Source: Arthrobacter agilis
GTDB lineage: Bacteria; Actinomycetota; Actinomycetes; Actinomycetales; Micrococcaceae
NCBI RefSeq assembly: GCF_002157505.1
Contig: NZ_NFSC01000031.1
Location: 868,001 to 932,000, forward strand
Direction of reading: 5' to 3'
DNA: 64,000 nt
Shown: piece by piece, positions 1-8,580 of the stretch
Layout of the letters: the number at the start of each line of letters is the position of its first letter
Position numbering within the stretch: the first letter of the stretch is position 1
Program-made: the position numbers and the translations under genes
Notes under the pieces: generated by a model
What the model saw: the letters and a program-made list of their open reading frames with translations, nothing else
Told to the model about the DNA's origin: nothing
The model's database searches: none

Positions 1-237
1 CGCGAAGACCAGGACACGGGCGGTCTTGCCGGTGCCGTGGGGAAGGTTCACGGTGCCACGGACCATCTGGTCCGCCTTGCGGGGGTCCACTCCGAGACGG
101 AAGGACACCTCGACCGTGGCGTCGAACTTGGAAGGGTTGGATTCCTTCGCGAGGACTACCGCTTCGAGGGGGGTGTACTGCTTGTCCGCCTCGATCTTCG
201 CGGCAGCGTCCTTGTATGCTTTGCTGCGCTGTGCCAT
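1..237 (-). CDS. rplA: 50S ribosomal protein L1, N-terminal part (cut by window edge)
   Basis: The reverse strand reads [18 protein letters not shown] and then a conserved stretch on binding and assembly, ending in [13 protein letters not shown] where the window stops. This is the N-terminal 79 residues of L1 (about 235 residues in full), a 23S rRNA-binding protein of the L1 stalk that in many bacteria also represses its own mRNA. The ATG at 235-237 follows a purine-rich stretch and a 147-base gap downstream of rplK. It is the last gene of a secE-nusG-rplK-rplA series on this strand. Identity is certain; the C-terminal two thirds lie outside the window. Confidence 0.97.
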   Translation of the reverse strand, partial: MAQRSKAYKDAAAKIEADKQYTPLEAVVLAKESNPSKFDATVEVSFRLGVDPRKADQMVRGTVNLPHGTGKTARVLVFA

Positions 238-384
238 CTGCTTGTTCTCCTTATGCAGTCGTGGTCTGCGGACCGCGCTGGGCCCTGCCACTCACGCCGT
301 CGTCCGCGGGACGCGGCGCCGTCGTGCTGTGAAATGGTGGTGTGCCGTGTCCGGCAGTGCCGGACGAGGCGGTGGCGAGGGGTA

Positions 385-816
385 TTAGCCCTCGACCGTG
401 ATGCCCATGGAGCGGGCGGTGCCGGCGATGATCTTGGCGGCTGCCTGGACGTCGTTGGCGTTGAGGTCTTCCATCTTCATGGTGGCGATCTCTTCGACCT
501 GGGCGTTGGTCAGCTTCGCAACCTTGACGGTGTGCGGCGTGCCCGAGCCCTTGGCGACTCCGGCTGCCTTCTTGATCAGCTCGGCTGCCGGCGGGGTCTT
601 GGTGATGAAGGTGAACGAGCGGTCCTCGTACACCGTGATCTCCACGGGGATGACGTTTCCGCGCTGGGATTCCGTGGCGGCGTTGTATGCCTTGCAGAAT
701 TCCATGATGTTGACACCGTGCTGGCCAAGTGCGGGACCAATCGGAGGAGCCGGGTTGGCAGCGCCTGCATTGATCTGCAGCTTGATGAGGCCGGTGACCT
801 TTTTCTTGGGGGCCAT
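385..816 (-). CDS. rplK: 50S ribosomal protein L11
   Basis: The 143-residue product begins [18 protein letters not shown] and contains the L11 signature [19 protein letters not shown], ending in [15 protein letters not shown]11 sits at the GTPase-associated centre of the large subunit and contacts EF-G, and RelA in stringent control. A start seven codons upstream (837) is open, but the ATG at 816 has AGAAGGA eight bases before it and gives the canonical N-terminus and length. It is followed by rplA and preceded by nusG, the standard actinobacterial order. Three hairpins lie in the gap to nusG. Confidence 0.98.
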
Positions 817-843
817 GAAAGGGTCCTTCTCTTGCATTGCGTT

Positions 844-926
844 CCCGCGGGACAGGAGCGTCCCGCGGGGTGGTGGCCGTCATGGCGTGACGGCCTTCAC
901 GACGCTTCCCGGCCAAGCACGCCGGG
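844..926 (-). terminator. Run of three hairpins between nusG and rplK
   Basis: The 123-base nusG-rplK gap holds three consecutive inverted repeats: 844-853 with 860-869 (10 bp, perfect, 6-base loop), 875-882 with 888-895 (8 bp, perfect, 5-base loop), and 908-913 with 921-926 (6 bp). None is followed by a T-run on the minus strand. They could partly terminate or attenuate secE-nusG transcripts, or act as processing sites before rplKA. The structures are read directly; the function is inference. Confidence 0.5.
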
Positions 927-939
927 ACGCGTCGAAGCT

Positions 940-1869
940 TTACTGGATCTTGGTGACCTGGTTGTACGAGAGCGTGACCGGGGTCTCGCGCTCGAAGATC
1001 GAGACGAGCACGACGAGCTGCTGCGACTCGTGCTTGATCTCGGAGATCGTCGCCGGAAGGGTCTCGAAGGGGCCCTCGTTGACGGTGACGGACTCGCCGA
1101 CCTCGAAGTTGACGGTGGCGGGCGTGAACTGGGGCTGGACCGGCTTGCCCGACTCGGCGTCGGTGTGGACGATCGTGTGCTCGAGCATCGAGAACACCTC
1201 GTTGAGGCTCAGCGGGACCGGGTTGTGGGCGTTGCCCACGAATCCGGTGACGCCGGGCGTGTGGCGCACGGCGCCCCAGGACTCGTCGGTGAGTTCCATG
1301 CGGACCAGCACGTAGCCGGGGATGCGCACGCGGTTGACGATCTTCCGCGTGGTGTTCTTGATCTCGACGACCTCTTCCATCGGCACCTGGATCTCGAAGA
1401 TGTAATCTTCCATGTCCAGCGTCTGGATGCGGGTTTCGAGGTTCGCCTTCACGCGGTTCTCGTATCCTGCGTAGGAGTGGATGACGTACCAGTCACCCTC
1501 CTGGCGGCGAAGCTTGGCCTTGAATGCGGCAACGGGGTCCTCGGCAGGAGCTTCCTCCGGAGCTTCCCCGGCCTCGTCCGCGTCGGATGCGGCGGCCTCG
1601 TCGACGGCGTCCGAGGCAGTGGCCTCGATCTCGTCGTCGTCGGCGTCCACGTCGGTCTCTACGTCGTCGTCGGTCTCGTCGGCCTCTACGTCGTCGGCGA
1701 GGAGCCCGTCCTCGGCGGCGACATCGGTAGCGTCAGGGTAGTCGGCCGCGTCGGAGTCGTCCGCAGGCACGTCGAGGTCGGAGGCGTCGACCTCCGCCTC
1801 CGATCCGTACTCCTCGTTCTCCAGACCATCTTCGGGAGTGATCTGCCGTTCGAGTTCTTGCTCGGACAC
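940..1869 (-). CDS. nusG: Transcription termination/antitermination factor NusG
   Basis: The product has 309 residues. About the first 115 are an acidic, low-complexity extension rich in Asp, Glu and Ala, after which the NGN domain starts at [20 protein letters not shown]. The KOW domain follows near residues 255-300 ([20 protein letters not shown]). NusG binds RNA polymerase and tunes elongation, pausing and Rho action. The long acidic extension is normal for actinobacterial NusG and absent from E. coli NusG (181 residues). The start is GTG at 1867-1869 (SEQELERQ). It lies between secE and rplK in the usual order. Confidence 0.97.
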   Translation of the reverse strand: MSEQELERQITPEDGLENEEYGSEAEVDASDLDVPADDSDAADYPDATDVAAEDGLLADDVEADETDDDVETDVDADDDEIEATASDAVDEAAASDADEAGEAPEEAPAEDPVAAFKAKLRRQEGDWYVIHSYAGYENRVKANLETRIQTLDMEDYIFEIQVPMEEVVEIKNTTRKIVNRVRIPGYVLVRMELTDESWGAVRHTPGVTGFVGNAHNPVPLSLNEVFSMLEHTIVHTDAESGKPVQPQFTPATVNFEVGESVTVNEGPFETLPATISEIKHESQQLVVLVSIFERETPVTLSYNQVTKIQ

Positions 1870-1973
1870 CTAGCCGCCTGCTTTCTGACATTCTTCGAAA
1901 GTTGTTCTGCTTGCCTGTACTCAGCCCGACACCTCAACAGCGGTGCCGGAACATGCATTCCCGGAGGACGGCG

Positions 1974-2231
1974 TCAGCTGTCGCCGAAGACCCACACCGC
2001 GCCGGCCCCGAACAGGAGGTCCAGGGCGGTCACGAGGAGCATCATGATGACCACGAAGGCGAGGACGGTGATGGTGAACCGAACCAGTTCCCGGCGGGTG
2101 GGCGTGACGACCTTCCCGAGTTCCGCGAGGACCTGGCGGATGAACAGCATGATGCGTCCGAAGAACCCGCGCTGGGGAGCCTTCTTCTCGGAGGGGCTTC
2201 CCTTGGAGCTGCTCGCAGCCGTATCGGTCAC
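1974..2231 (-). CDS. secE: Preprotein translocase subunit SecE
   Basis: The product is about 85 residues with one C-terminal membrane segment (FTITVLAFVVIMMLLVTALD), preceded by the typical SecE stretch RQVLAELGKVVTPTRREL. SecE clamps SecY in the inner-membrane translocon. The short single-span form is the normal actinobacterial type. Upstream in-frame ATG (2243) and TTG (2246) codons exist, but GTG at 2229-2231 has GATGAGG about six bases before it, so VTDTAASSSKG is preferred. The gene directly follows tRNA-Trp and precedes nusG. Confidence 0.92.
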   Translation of the reverse strand: MTDTAASSSKGSPSEKKAPQRGFFGRIMLFIRQVLAELGKVVTPTRRELVRFTITVLAFVVIMMLLVTALDLLFGAGAVWVFGDS

Positions 2232-2384
2232 CGTCAACCTCATCAATCTGTGTGGTGTTCCAGCCGGACCACCAGTGGCGCCCCCAGCTGATCATGTTTA
2301 CCGCCGCGCGGGGCCTGTGCCTGCGCCGGGGCTTCGTGATCTGTTTCTGCCGGGCCCTCGCGATCCATCCGCGAAGGCCACGCG

Positions 2385-2457
2385 CAGGGCAGACAGGACT
2401 CGAACCTGCAACCTGCGGTTTTGGAGACCGCTGCGCTACCAATTGCGCCACTACCCT
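2385..2457 (-). tRNA. tRNA-Trp (CCA anticodon)
   Basis: The reverse strand folds as a 73-base tRNA. The acceptor arm pairs AGGGTAG with CTGCCCT, the discriminator is G, the D-arm includes GCGCAATTGGTAGCGC, the anticodon loop is CTCCAAA with CCA as anticodon, and the T-loop is GGTTCGAGTCC. The 3' CCA tail is not encoded. Placement immediately before secE is the standard actinobacterial arrangement. Confidence 0.97.
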
Positions 2458-2804
2458 TTGGTTCGAAACCGGTACAGCTTCCACTCAGGCCGGCCCGGTG
2501 CGGGCACGAACCATCATGGTGTTTCAACACCGAGGAACAAGTCTACGCAATCACCGCCGGAACGTCGAACCGGGGGACTCAGGCTGTGTCCCCGGAGTGG
2601 CCGCGACGGGCGCCGGACGGGCCCCGGTGAGCCCCGGAATGAGCCCGGGAGCGGCCGCGACGGGCCTCGGACGGACTCCAGGACGAGCTCGTTCGGGGGC
2701 CGCCGTGGCCCGCCGGTCCGACGCGGGGACGTCCGATGCGGTCCCGGGCAGGGGCCACCGCCTAAGCTGGAACCTGCCACGAAGACCTCACGGAACGGGA
2801 CCCG
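2458..2804. other. Divergent promoter region with a 22-bp direct repeat pair
   Basis: This 347-base gap between tRNA-Trp (minus) and the aminotransferase (plus) shows no credible gene. It holds an imperfect repeat of 22 bases at 2599-2620 and 2653-2674 (20 of 22 identical, 54 bases apart, each starting GGCCGCGACGGGC). A -10-like TAAGCT occurs near 2763, about 40 bases before the aminotransferase ATG. Promoters for both flanking units should lie here. Confidence 0.5.
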
Positions 2805-4040
2805 ATGAACGCGACGACCGACGACTCCACCCGCTCAGCCCTCCCCCGGATCTCCCGGCGGATCGGCTCGATCGCGGAGTCCGCAACGCTGGCCGTGGAT
2901 GCGAAGGCGAAGGCCCTTAAGGCTGCGGGCCGGCCCGTCATCGGTTTCGGTGCCGGCGAACCGGACTTCCCGACGCCGGACTACATCGTCGAGGCCGCGA
3001 TCGAGGCCGCCCGCCAGCCCCGTTTCCACCGCTACTCCCCTGCCGGCGGCCTCCCCGAGCTCAAGCAGGCCATCGCGGAGAAGACGCTGCGCGATTCCGG
3101 CTACGCCGTGGATCCTGCTCAGGTGCTCGTGACCAACGGCGGCAAGCAGGCCGTCTACGAGTCCTTCGCGACCCTCCTCGACCCCGGGGACGAGGTCCTC
3201 GTCCCCACGCCGTTCTGGACCACCTACCCGGAGGCCATCCGGCTCGCGGGCGGCGTGCCGGTCGAGGTGTTCGCCGGGCCCGAGCAGGGATACCTCGTGA
3301 CCGTGGAACAGCTCGAGGCGGCGCTGACACCGCGCACGAAGGTGCTGCTGTTCGTCTCGCCGTCGAACCCCACCGGTGCGGTGTACGGTGCCGACGCCGT
3401 CCGTGAGATCGGCGAGTGGGCTGCCGCACGCGGGCTGTGGGTGGTGACGGACGAGATCTACGAGCACCTGACGTACGACGGCGTGCCCTTCACGTCGATC
3501 GCGACGGCGGCTCCCTCCCTCGGCGACAGGGTGGTCATCCTCAACGGCGTGGCGAAGACGTATGCGATGACCGGCTGGCGCGTGGGCTGGATGGTCGGTC
3601 CGAAGGACCTCGTCAAGGCCGCGACGAACCTGCAGTCGCACGCGACGTCGAACGTGTCGAACGTGCCCCAGATGGCGGCCCTCGCCGCTGTCTCCGGGCC
3701 GCTGACCGCGGTCGACGAGATGAAGGTGGCGTTCGACCGCCGCCGTCGTGCCATGGTGTCGGCCCTGAACGAGATCGAGGGCGTCGAATGCCCCACCCCG
3801 CACGGTGCCTTCTACGCCTACGCGGACGTGCGGCCGCTGCTCGGCCGGAGCTTCGACGGCGTCACCCCGGCCACGTCCGCCGATCTCGCCGCGCTGATCC
3901 TGGAGAAGGTCGAGGTCGCCGTCGTGCCCGGTGAGGCCTTCGGACCGAGCGGTTACCTGCGCCTGTCCTATGCGCTCGGCGACGAGGACCTCGCGACGGG
4001 CGTGGGACGCCTGCAGGAGTTCCTGGGTTCCGCCCGGTAG
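2805..4040 (+). CDS. aspC: Pyridoxal-phosphate aminotransferase, probable aspartate aminotransferase
   Basis: This 411-residue class I/II aminotransferase should convert aspartate and 2-oxoglutarate to oxaloacetate and glutamate. Visible family features are the N-terminal [14 protein letters not shown], the cofactor region [31 protein letters not shown], the Schiff-base lysine near residue 251 in [16 protein letters not shown], and the C-terminal arginine region GYLRLSYA. These match subgroup I-gamma bacterial AspAT. The ATG at 2805 gives a short N-terminal tail before the conserved core. The gene converges with the response regulator, leaving only 15 bases. Exact amino-acid preference (aspartate, or aromatic/prephenate) cannot be settled from the sequence. 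Confidence 0.88.
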   Translation: MNATTDDSTRSALPRISRRIGSIAESATLAVDAKAKALKAAGRPVIGFGAGEPDFPTPDYIVEAAIEAARQPRFHRYSPAGGLPELKQAIAEKTLRDSGYAVDPAQVLVTNGGKQAVYESFATLLDPGDEVLVPTPFWTTYPEAIRLAGGVPVEVFAGPEQGYLVTVEQLEAALTPRTKVLLFVSPSNPTGAVYGADAVREIGEWAAARGLWVVTDEIYEHLTYDGVPFTSIATAAPSLGDRVVILNGVAKTYAMTGWRVGWMVGPKDLVKAATNLQSHATSNVSNVPQMAALAAVSGPLTAVDEMKVAFDRRRRAMVSALNEIEGVECPTPHGAFYAYADVRPLLGRSFDGVTPATSADLAALILEKVEVAVVPGEAFGPSGYLRLSYALGDEDLATGVGRLQEFLGSAR

Positions 4041-4055
4041 GCGGCCCGCACCTTC

Positions 4056-4736
4056 TCAGAGCAGCTTGCGCTCCGTCGCCCAGCGCGTGAGTTCGTGCCG
4101 CGAGGACAGCTGCAGCTTCCGGAGCACGGCCGACACATGCGTCTCGACGGTCTTCACGGAGATGAAGAGTTCCTTCGCCGTCTCCTTGTAGCTGTAGCCG
4201 CGCGCGATGAGCCGCATGACTTCGAGTTCGCGTGCCGAGAGGCGGTCGAGTTCGTCGTCGACGGCGACCGACGCGGTCCCGAACGCATCCAGGACGAAGC
4301 CGGCGAGCCGCGGGGAGAAGACGGCGTCCCCCGAGGCGATGCGCTGCACGGCGTCGGTGATCTCGGGTCCGGAGATGGTCTTGGTGACGTAACCGCGCGC
4401 TCCGGCACGGATGACGGCGACGACGTCCTCCGCCGAGTCCGAGACACTGAGTGCCAGGAAGCGCGACGGCGTGCCGAGGGTGCTGCAGCGGTGGATGACC
4501 TCCGCTCCCCCGCCGCCGCGGCCTCCGGGCAGATGGACGTCGAGGAGGACGACGTCGGGCGCTGTGGCACCGATCACCGATTCCGCCTCCTCGACCGTCG
4601 CTGCCTCCCCGAGGACACGGATCACCGGCCCGAGCGCGGCGCGGAGGCCGGAGCGGAAGATCCCGTGATCGTCGACGATGACGACGGACACCGTTCCCGG
4701 TGCTGCCGCGTCCGCAGGTAGATTCTCGCTGTCCAC
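4056..4736 (-). CDS. NarL/LuxR-type response regulator paired with the PspC-domain kinase
   Basis: The receiver domain begins VSVVIVDDHGIFRSGLRAAL, has the phospho-acceptor Asp in VVLLDVHLPGG, and switch residues near FLALSVSD and YVTKTISG. A LuxR-type helix-turn-helix follows (LSARELEVMRLIARGYSYK, then ISVKTVETHVSAVLRKL). It should be phosphorylated by the kinase encoded 83 bases upstream. An ATG at 4811 is open, but its extra 25 codons use CAA, ACA, AAA and AGA, unlike the rest. The GTG at 4734-4736 has GAGGGAG five bases before it and is preferred. The 11-bp repeats near 6174-6206 are a plausible autoregulatory target. Confidence 0.93.
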   Translation of the reverse strand: MDSENLPADAAAPGTVSVVIVDDHGIFRSGLRAALGPVIRVLGEAATVEEAESVIGATAPDVVLLDVHLPGGRGGGGAEVIHRCSTLGTPSRFLALSVSDSAEDVVAVIRAGARGYVTKTISGPEITDAVQRIASGDAVFSPRLAGFVLDAFGTASVAVDDELDRLSARELEVMRLIARGYSYKETAKELFISVKTVETHVSAVLRKLQLSSRHELTRWATERKLL

Positions 4737-4819
4737 GTGTCTCCCTCTTCCTGACCGTTTCCCGGCCGTTGTGCCCGCCGGAATGTCCTGTGTTTGTTGT
4801 CCGGTGTCCATCGTCCGAC

Positions 4820-6124
4820 CTACGCTGCGCTTCCGGCCTGCCGCGGCAGCCGGAGCCGTACCTCGGTGCCGTCCCCGTCGCTGCGGAGTTCGGAGGATCC
4901 GCCGTGGCGGAGCATCCTGCTGGTGATGGATTCCCGGATCCCGAGGCGGTCCGCCGGGACGGCTGCCGGGTCGAAGCCGCTGCCCCTGTCCCGAACGAAC
5001 ACCTCAACGGTGTCCGGGCCCGCCTCGAGGTAGACGGAGATGGCGCCTCCCGCGTGCTTGGCTGCGTTGAGCATGGCTTCCCTCGCAGCCTGGGCCAGGG
5101 CGTCCTCGCCCGGGCCCAGCACCGCATCACCGACGGCGACGACCGTGACGGGGTGCCCGTAGCGGTCCTCGATCTCGCCCGCCATCCCACGCAGGCGTTC
5201 GGCGAGACTGCCGGGGTCCCTCGCCGGATCGGCGAACAGCCACTGGCGCAGTTCCCGCTCCTGCGCCCTCGCCAGGCGCAGCACATCCGTCTCCGAGTCC
5301 GCGCGGTTCTGGATGAGCGCGAGGGTCTGCAGGACGGAGTCGTGCAGGTGGGCCGCGATCTCGGCACGCTCCGTCTCCCGCACGCGCGCCGCCCGCTCGG
5401 TCTCCAAATCACGCCAGAACTTGAGGCCCCACGGCGCGAGGACCAGGACGACGCCGGCGAGGACGGCGAGCACCGCGACGAGGGTGGCCATGGTCAGCGT
5501 CCACGAGCCGCTGCTGGACAGGGCGACGAGGACGCCGGCGATGACGAGCACGATGCCCGCGAGCAGGCGCAGCATCCCACTGGCGCGTCCGGCACCCGCG
5601 CGGTTCATGACCCTGGCCCGGCGCACGTCGTCGAGCTGGGACCATGCGAGGGCGGCGCCCGTCGCCACGACGGCGATCGGGACGAGGAAGCCCCAGTTGA
5701 CCGGCACCCCCAGCAACTGCACCACGATCACGGCCGCCGCGATCAGCAGCACCGTGCCGAACAGGACCTCCCGCCGCCCGGCACGCAGCGTCCGCTCGCG
5801 CCATGACTCGGCGTCGAAGGTGCCCGCCGGACGGGGTGGGGCCGCCCCGGTCCCGGCGGCGGGCCGTATCTTCCCGTCCTTCGTGCCGATGTCCTGCATG
5901 AAGGCGGCCGGGCCTGTCGGCCGTCCGCGCTCCGCGGCCTTGTCCGCCGCGGTCGGGACGAAGATCCAGAGCCATGCGTACAGGAACACTCCGGCGCCGG
6001 ACGCGAGGGTCAGCGCGGCCATGCCGATGCGGACCCAGGAGCGCTTGATCCCGAGGTGCACGGCGAGCCCGGCGCAGACGCCGGCGATAACGCCGTCGGA
6101 TCTGCGCAGCAGCGGGGGCCTCAT
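4820..6124 (-). CDS. PspC-domain sensor histidine kinase (HisKA_3 class)
   Basis: The roughly 434-residue protein starts with a PspC domain (LLRRSDGVIAGVCAGLAVHL, then a hydrophobic helix), followed by several membrane segments. The cytoplasmic kinase core has the HisKA_3 phospho-acceptor in AHLHDSVLQTLALIQN and an ATP-binding domain with REAMLNAAKHAGG and DRGSGFDP. This architecture resembles actinobacterial envelope-stress kinases whose membrane part senses lipid or cell-wall damage. An open TTG start at 6175 would overlap the 11-bp repeats, so ATG at 6122-6124, after GGATGGGGGT, is chosen. The partner is the downstream LuxR regulator; the divergent neighbours also carry PspC domains. Confidence 0.92.
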   Translation of the reverse strand: MRPPLLRRSDGVIAGVCAGLAVHLGIKRSWVRIGMAALTLASGAGVFLYAWLWIFVPTAADKAAERGRPTGPAAFMQDIGTKDGKIRPAAGTGAAPPRPAGTFDAESWRERTLRAGRREVLFGTVLLIAAAVIVVQLLGVPVNWGFLVPIAVVATGAALAWSQLDDVRRARVMNRAGAGRASGMLRLLAGIVLVIAGVLVALSSSGSWTLTMATLVAVLAVLAGVVLVLAPWGLKFWRDLETERAARVRETERAEIAAHLHDSVLQTLALIQNRADSETDVLRLARAQERELRQWLFADPARDPGSLAERLRGMAGEIEDRYGHPVTVVAVGDAVLGPGEDALAQAAREAMLNAAKHAGGAISVYLEAGPDTVEVFVRDRGSGFDPAAVPADRLGIRESITSRMLRHGGSSELRSDGDGTEVRLRLPRQAGSAA

Positions 6125-6173
6125 ACCCCCATCCAAGCACGACGGCGGGCGCTCGGGGCCCTTCCCCGATGCC

Positions 6174-6206
6174 AATCAGGGTGTAATCAGGGTCCGCTCA
6201 GGGTAG
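6174..6206. promoter_or_regulatory. Three 11-bp direct repeats between divergent PspC genes
   Basis: Three units lie head to tail: aatcagggtgt (6174-6184), aatcagggtcc (6185-6195) and gctcagggtag (6196-6206), sharing the core TCAGGGT. The 11-bp step places each copy on the same DNA face, as for sites of dimeric response regulators. They sit between the PspC kinase (minus) and the PspC membrane protein (plus), 42 bases before the plus-strand ATG. The repeats are read directly; binding by the neighbouring regulator is inferred. Confidence 0.55.
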
Positions 6207-6248
6207 GCCCCGATATCCCGGCGCGGCCGTCGCCGGAAGGATAGGAGC

Positions 6249-7883
6249 ATGACTTCAGCACCCTCACCAGGCGGGCCGTCCTGGCAGCATGAACCGGCCG
6301 CATCGCACCAGGCGGAACGTCCCGCCTCGTCCTCGTTCTTCCGCTGGATCCGGGGCCTCGACATCACCCGGACGCCTGACCGCTGGGTGGGAGGTGTCGC
6401 AGGCGGCGTCGCCCGCCGCACGGGCCTCGACCTGGCCCTCGTCCGCGGCCTGATCGTGGTCCTCGCGGTCTTCGGCGGCATCGGCGTCCTGCTGTACGGG
6501 CTCGCCTGGGCGCTGCTCCCGGAACCCGATGGACGCATCCATGTCGAGCAGGCCGGGCGTGGCTCCTGGACCTCCGGGCTGACGGGAGCCGCCGTGCTCG
6601 TGGCGATCGGCCTGTGGCGCCCGGACGTTTCCGCTCATGATGGCGGAGCCGGTGGCCTGCTGTGGACGCTGTTCTGGATCGGGGCCGTCGTCCTCTTCGT
6701 CTACTGGATCGTCAATCGCTCCGGCAGGGGCGGCGCCCGTCCCAGCAGCCCGTACCCGGGCCCCACCGGCGGTGGGACCGGCCAGCCGCAGCCCTTCGGG
6801 CCGGCGGAACCCCCCGCATCCGGTACTTCCAGCGGCCCGTCCGGGCCCGGTTACGGACAGTCAGGAGCAACCGGCGCGTCCGCCTTCTCCGGGAATCGCG
6901 CAACCGGCTCCGACCTTGGACATGGGGACGGCGATCCCGCCCAGGACTCCCCCGATGCGCCTCAGCTGCCCTCTTCGGAGACCGACACGGAGTCCTACCC
7001 CCGGCCCTACACGCAGACCTATCCGCTGCCCTACCAGCCGGCGCCGTGGGCCACGGGGTCCGGCTATCCGGGAGCCGACGCCGCAGGGTCCCAGTACCCG
7101 GGAGGACCTGAGAGTGTCCCGCTGGCCATCCGGCACCACCGAGCCAACCGCATCCGGCCCTCCGGACCGGTGACGGCCCTCCTTCTCGGCGGGGCGACCA
7201 TCACCGCGGCGGTCCTCCTCGTGCTGGACTACACGCGCGTCCTCGACGTCGCCAACGCCGCTGCGGTGGCGCTCGCGGCAGCCGCCATCGTGCTCGGGCT
7301 CGGCATCGTCGCGCTGGGCATGCGGGGACGGAGCTCGGGCCTCGTGGGTGTCACCGCGGCCCTGGTGACCATCGGCGCGCTCATCGCATCCCTCACCATC
7401 GTCGGCGGCTCCTGGGTCGTCGCAGAGGAGACGACGACCACGCCGGCGTCGCTCCAGGCCGCGTCCGACGGCTACAGCGTCATGGCAGCCGAGGCCACGA
7501 TCGACCTCGCCGGCCTGCCCTCACCCGCACGGGACGTCGTGGTCCCGGTCAACTCCCTGGCCAGTGACGTCACGGTCATCGTTCCGCAGGACGTGCCCGT
7601 CGAGGTACGCACCCGGATGGCTCTCGCCAACGCGGATGCCCAGGAAGCGATGGCGGACCCGGACACCCTGTCGCCCGCCTTCCAGGGCGATGGAGGCGTC
7701 CTCCAATTGGGCAGGGGCGAGCTAAACCCCGAAGCCACCGGAGCCGCCCTGATCCTCGATGTGAGGGGAGCCCTGAGCAACGTCACCATCCTCACCGCAA
7801 CCGGTACCGATACCGGTACCGGTACCGATGGCACCTTCCCGGCGCCGCGCACCGGCACCAACCCGACAGGAGACACACCATGA
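6249..7883 (+). CDS. PspC-domain membrane protein with long disordered linker
   Basis: This 544-residue protein opens with a short polar tail, then a PspC domain (residues about 35-95: RTPDRWVGGVAGGVARRTGL and a membrane helix ending YGLAWALLPEPDG). Two further spans lead to a Gly/Pro/Ser/Gln-rich linker (about 165-295). Three more helices (about 315-400) precede a C-terminal extracytoplasmic region of the kind found in LiaF-like or DUF2154 proteins (about 415-520). Near the end a six-base DNA repeat encodes TGTDTGTGTDGT. It is transcribed away from the kinase and overlaps the next ATG by ATGA. A role in sensing or buffering envelope stress is inferred from domain and context. Confidence 0.85.
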   Translation: MTSAPSPGGPSWQHEPAASHQAERPASSSFFRWIRGLDITRTPDRWVGGVAGGVARRTGLDLALVRGLIVVLAVFGGIGVLLYGLAWALLPEPDGRIHVEQAGRGSWTSGLTGAAVLVAIGLWRPDVSAHDGGAGGLLWTLFWIGAVVLFVYWIVNRSGRGGARPSSPYPGPTGGGTGQPQPFGPAEPPASGTSSGPSGPGYGQSGATGASAFSGNRATGSDLGHGDGDPAQDSPDAPQLPSSETDTESYPRPYTQTYPLPYQPAPWATGSGYPGADAAGSQYPGGPESVPLAIRHHRANRIRPSGPVTALLLGGATITAAVLLVLDYTRVLDVANAAAVALAAAAIVLGLGIVALGMRGRSSGLVGVTAALVTIGALIASLTIVGGSWVVAEETTTTPASLQAASDGYSVMAAEATIDLAGLPSPARDVVVPVNSLASDVTVIVPQDVPVEVRTRMALANADAQEAMADPDTLSPAFQGDGGVLQLGRGELNPEATGAALILDVRGALSNVTILTATGTDTGTGTDGTFPAPRTGTNPTGDTP

Positions 7884-8131
7884 GCACATCGATCACCGGA
7901 CCGGAACACCGCCCACGCGTCGTCACCATCGTGTGGGGGGCGGTGATCCTCGCGGTCGCCGGCCTGGTCCTGCTCGGGCAGTTCGTCGCACTCGACATCG
8001 ACCCCGTGGTGGTGGCGCTCGGCCTGCTCGTCGGAGTCGGACTGTCGCTCGTCGCCGGGGGCATCCTGTCCCTGAGGACCCGCACGACCGACAACCAGGA
8101 CGACGACGCGGTCCACGCTCCGGAATACTGA
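7880..8131 (+). CDS. Small two-helix membrane protein coupled to the PspC protein
   Basis: The 83-residue product has two predicted membrane helices, VVTIVWGAVILAVAGLVLLG and VVVALGLLVGVGLSLVAGG, and an acidic C-terminal tail (DNQDDDAVHAPEY). Its ATG overlaps the stop of the PspC gene (ATGA at 7880-7883), implying translational coupling. No enzyme motif is visible. It probably works in the membrane with its PspC neighbours; the precise family was not recognised. Confidence 0.8.
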   Translation: MSTSITGPEHRPRVVTIVWGAVILAVAGLVLLGQFVALDIDPVVVALGLLVGVGLSLVAGGILSLRTRTTDNQDDDAVHAPEY

Positions 8132-8228
8132 GCGAGTACGAGCACGACAGAGGGATCCGTTTCCCCCTACTCCGTCCAGACCCCTTCCAGACTCCCTCCC
8201 ACTTCCTTCCCGATCGAAAGGCACTCCG

Positions 8229-8471
8229 ATGCAACCTCTCTACAGCTTCCTCCGCTCCTCCCCGATCAAGCGGGCTCCCGGCGGCATCTTCGGTGGGATC
8301 GCATCCGGCATCGCCCGGCAGTACGGCTGGCGGGTGAGCTACGTGCGCATCGCGATGCTGCTCAGCTTCCTGCTCCCGTTCATCGGCCTTCCGCTCTACC
8401 TGGTCCTGTGGCTCCTGCTGCCCAAGACCGACGGCAGCATCGCCCTTGAGCAACTCCTCACGCACCGTTAG
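8229..8471 (+). CDS. Small PspC-domain protein
   Basis: An 80-residue protein made up almost only of a PspC domain: SSPIKRAPGGIFGGIASGIA, YGWRVSYVRIAMLLS and FIGLPLYLVLWLLLPK, one or two membrane helices. GAAAGGCACTCCG before the ATG contains a usable ribosome site. It is the third PspC-domain gene of the cluster, 97 bases after the two-helix protein and followed by a strong hairpin at 8507-8536, so it probably ends the operon. PspC proteins are known partners in phage-shock-type envelope stress responses; here the role is inferred from family and context. Confidence 0.87.
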   Translation: MQPLYSFLRSSPIKRAPGGIFGGIASGIARQYGWRVSYVRIAMLLSFLLPFIGLPLYLVLWLLLPKTDGSIALEQLLTHR

Positions 8472-8506
8472 GGACTCCATCCTCAGGAACTCCGCTGCAC
8501 GAACGT

Positions 8507-8536
8507 AAGGGGCATCCGCACTTCCGGATGCCCCTT
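8507..8536 (+). terminator. Intrinsic terminator-like hairpin after the PspC operon
   Basis: A perfect 12-bp stem (AAGGGGCATCCG at 8507-8518 with CGGATGCCCCTT at 8525-8536, 6-base loop) is followed by a pyrimidine-rich CCTCTTGCCT. It lies 35 bases past the small PspC stop codon and before the carotenoid gene. Confidence 0.75.
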
Positions 8537-8580
8537 CCTCTTGCCTCCAGGACCGCGGTGCACCTGCAAGGATGGATGCC

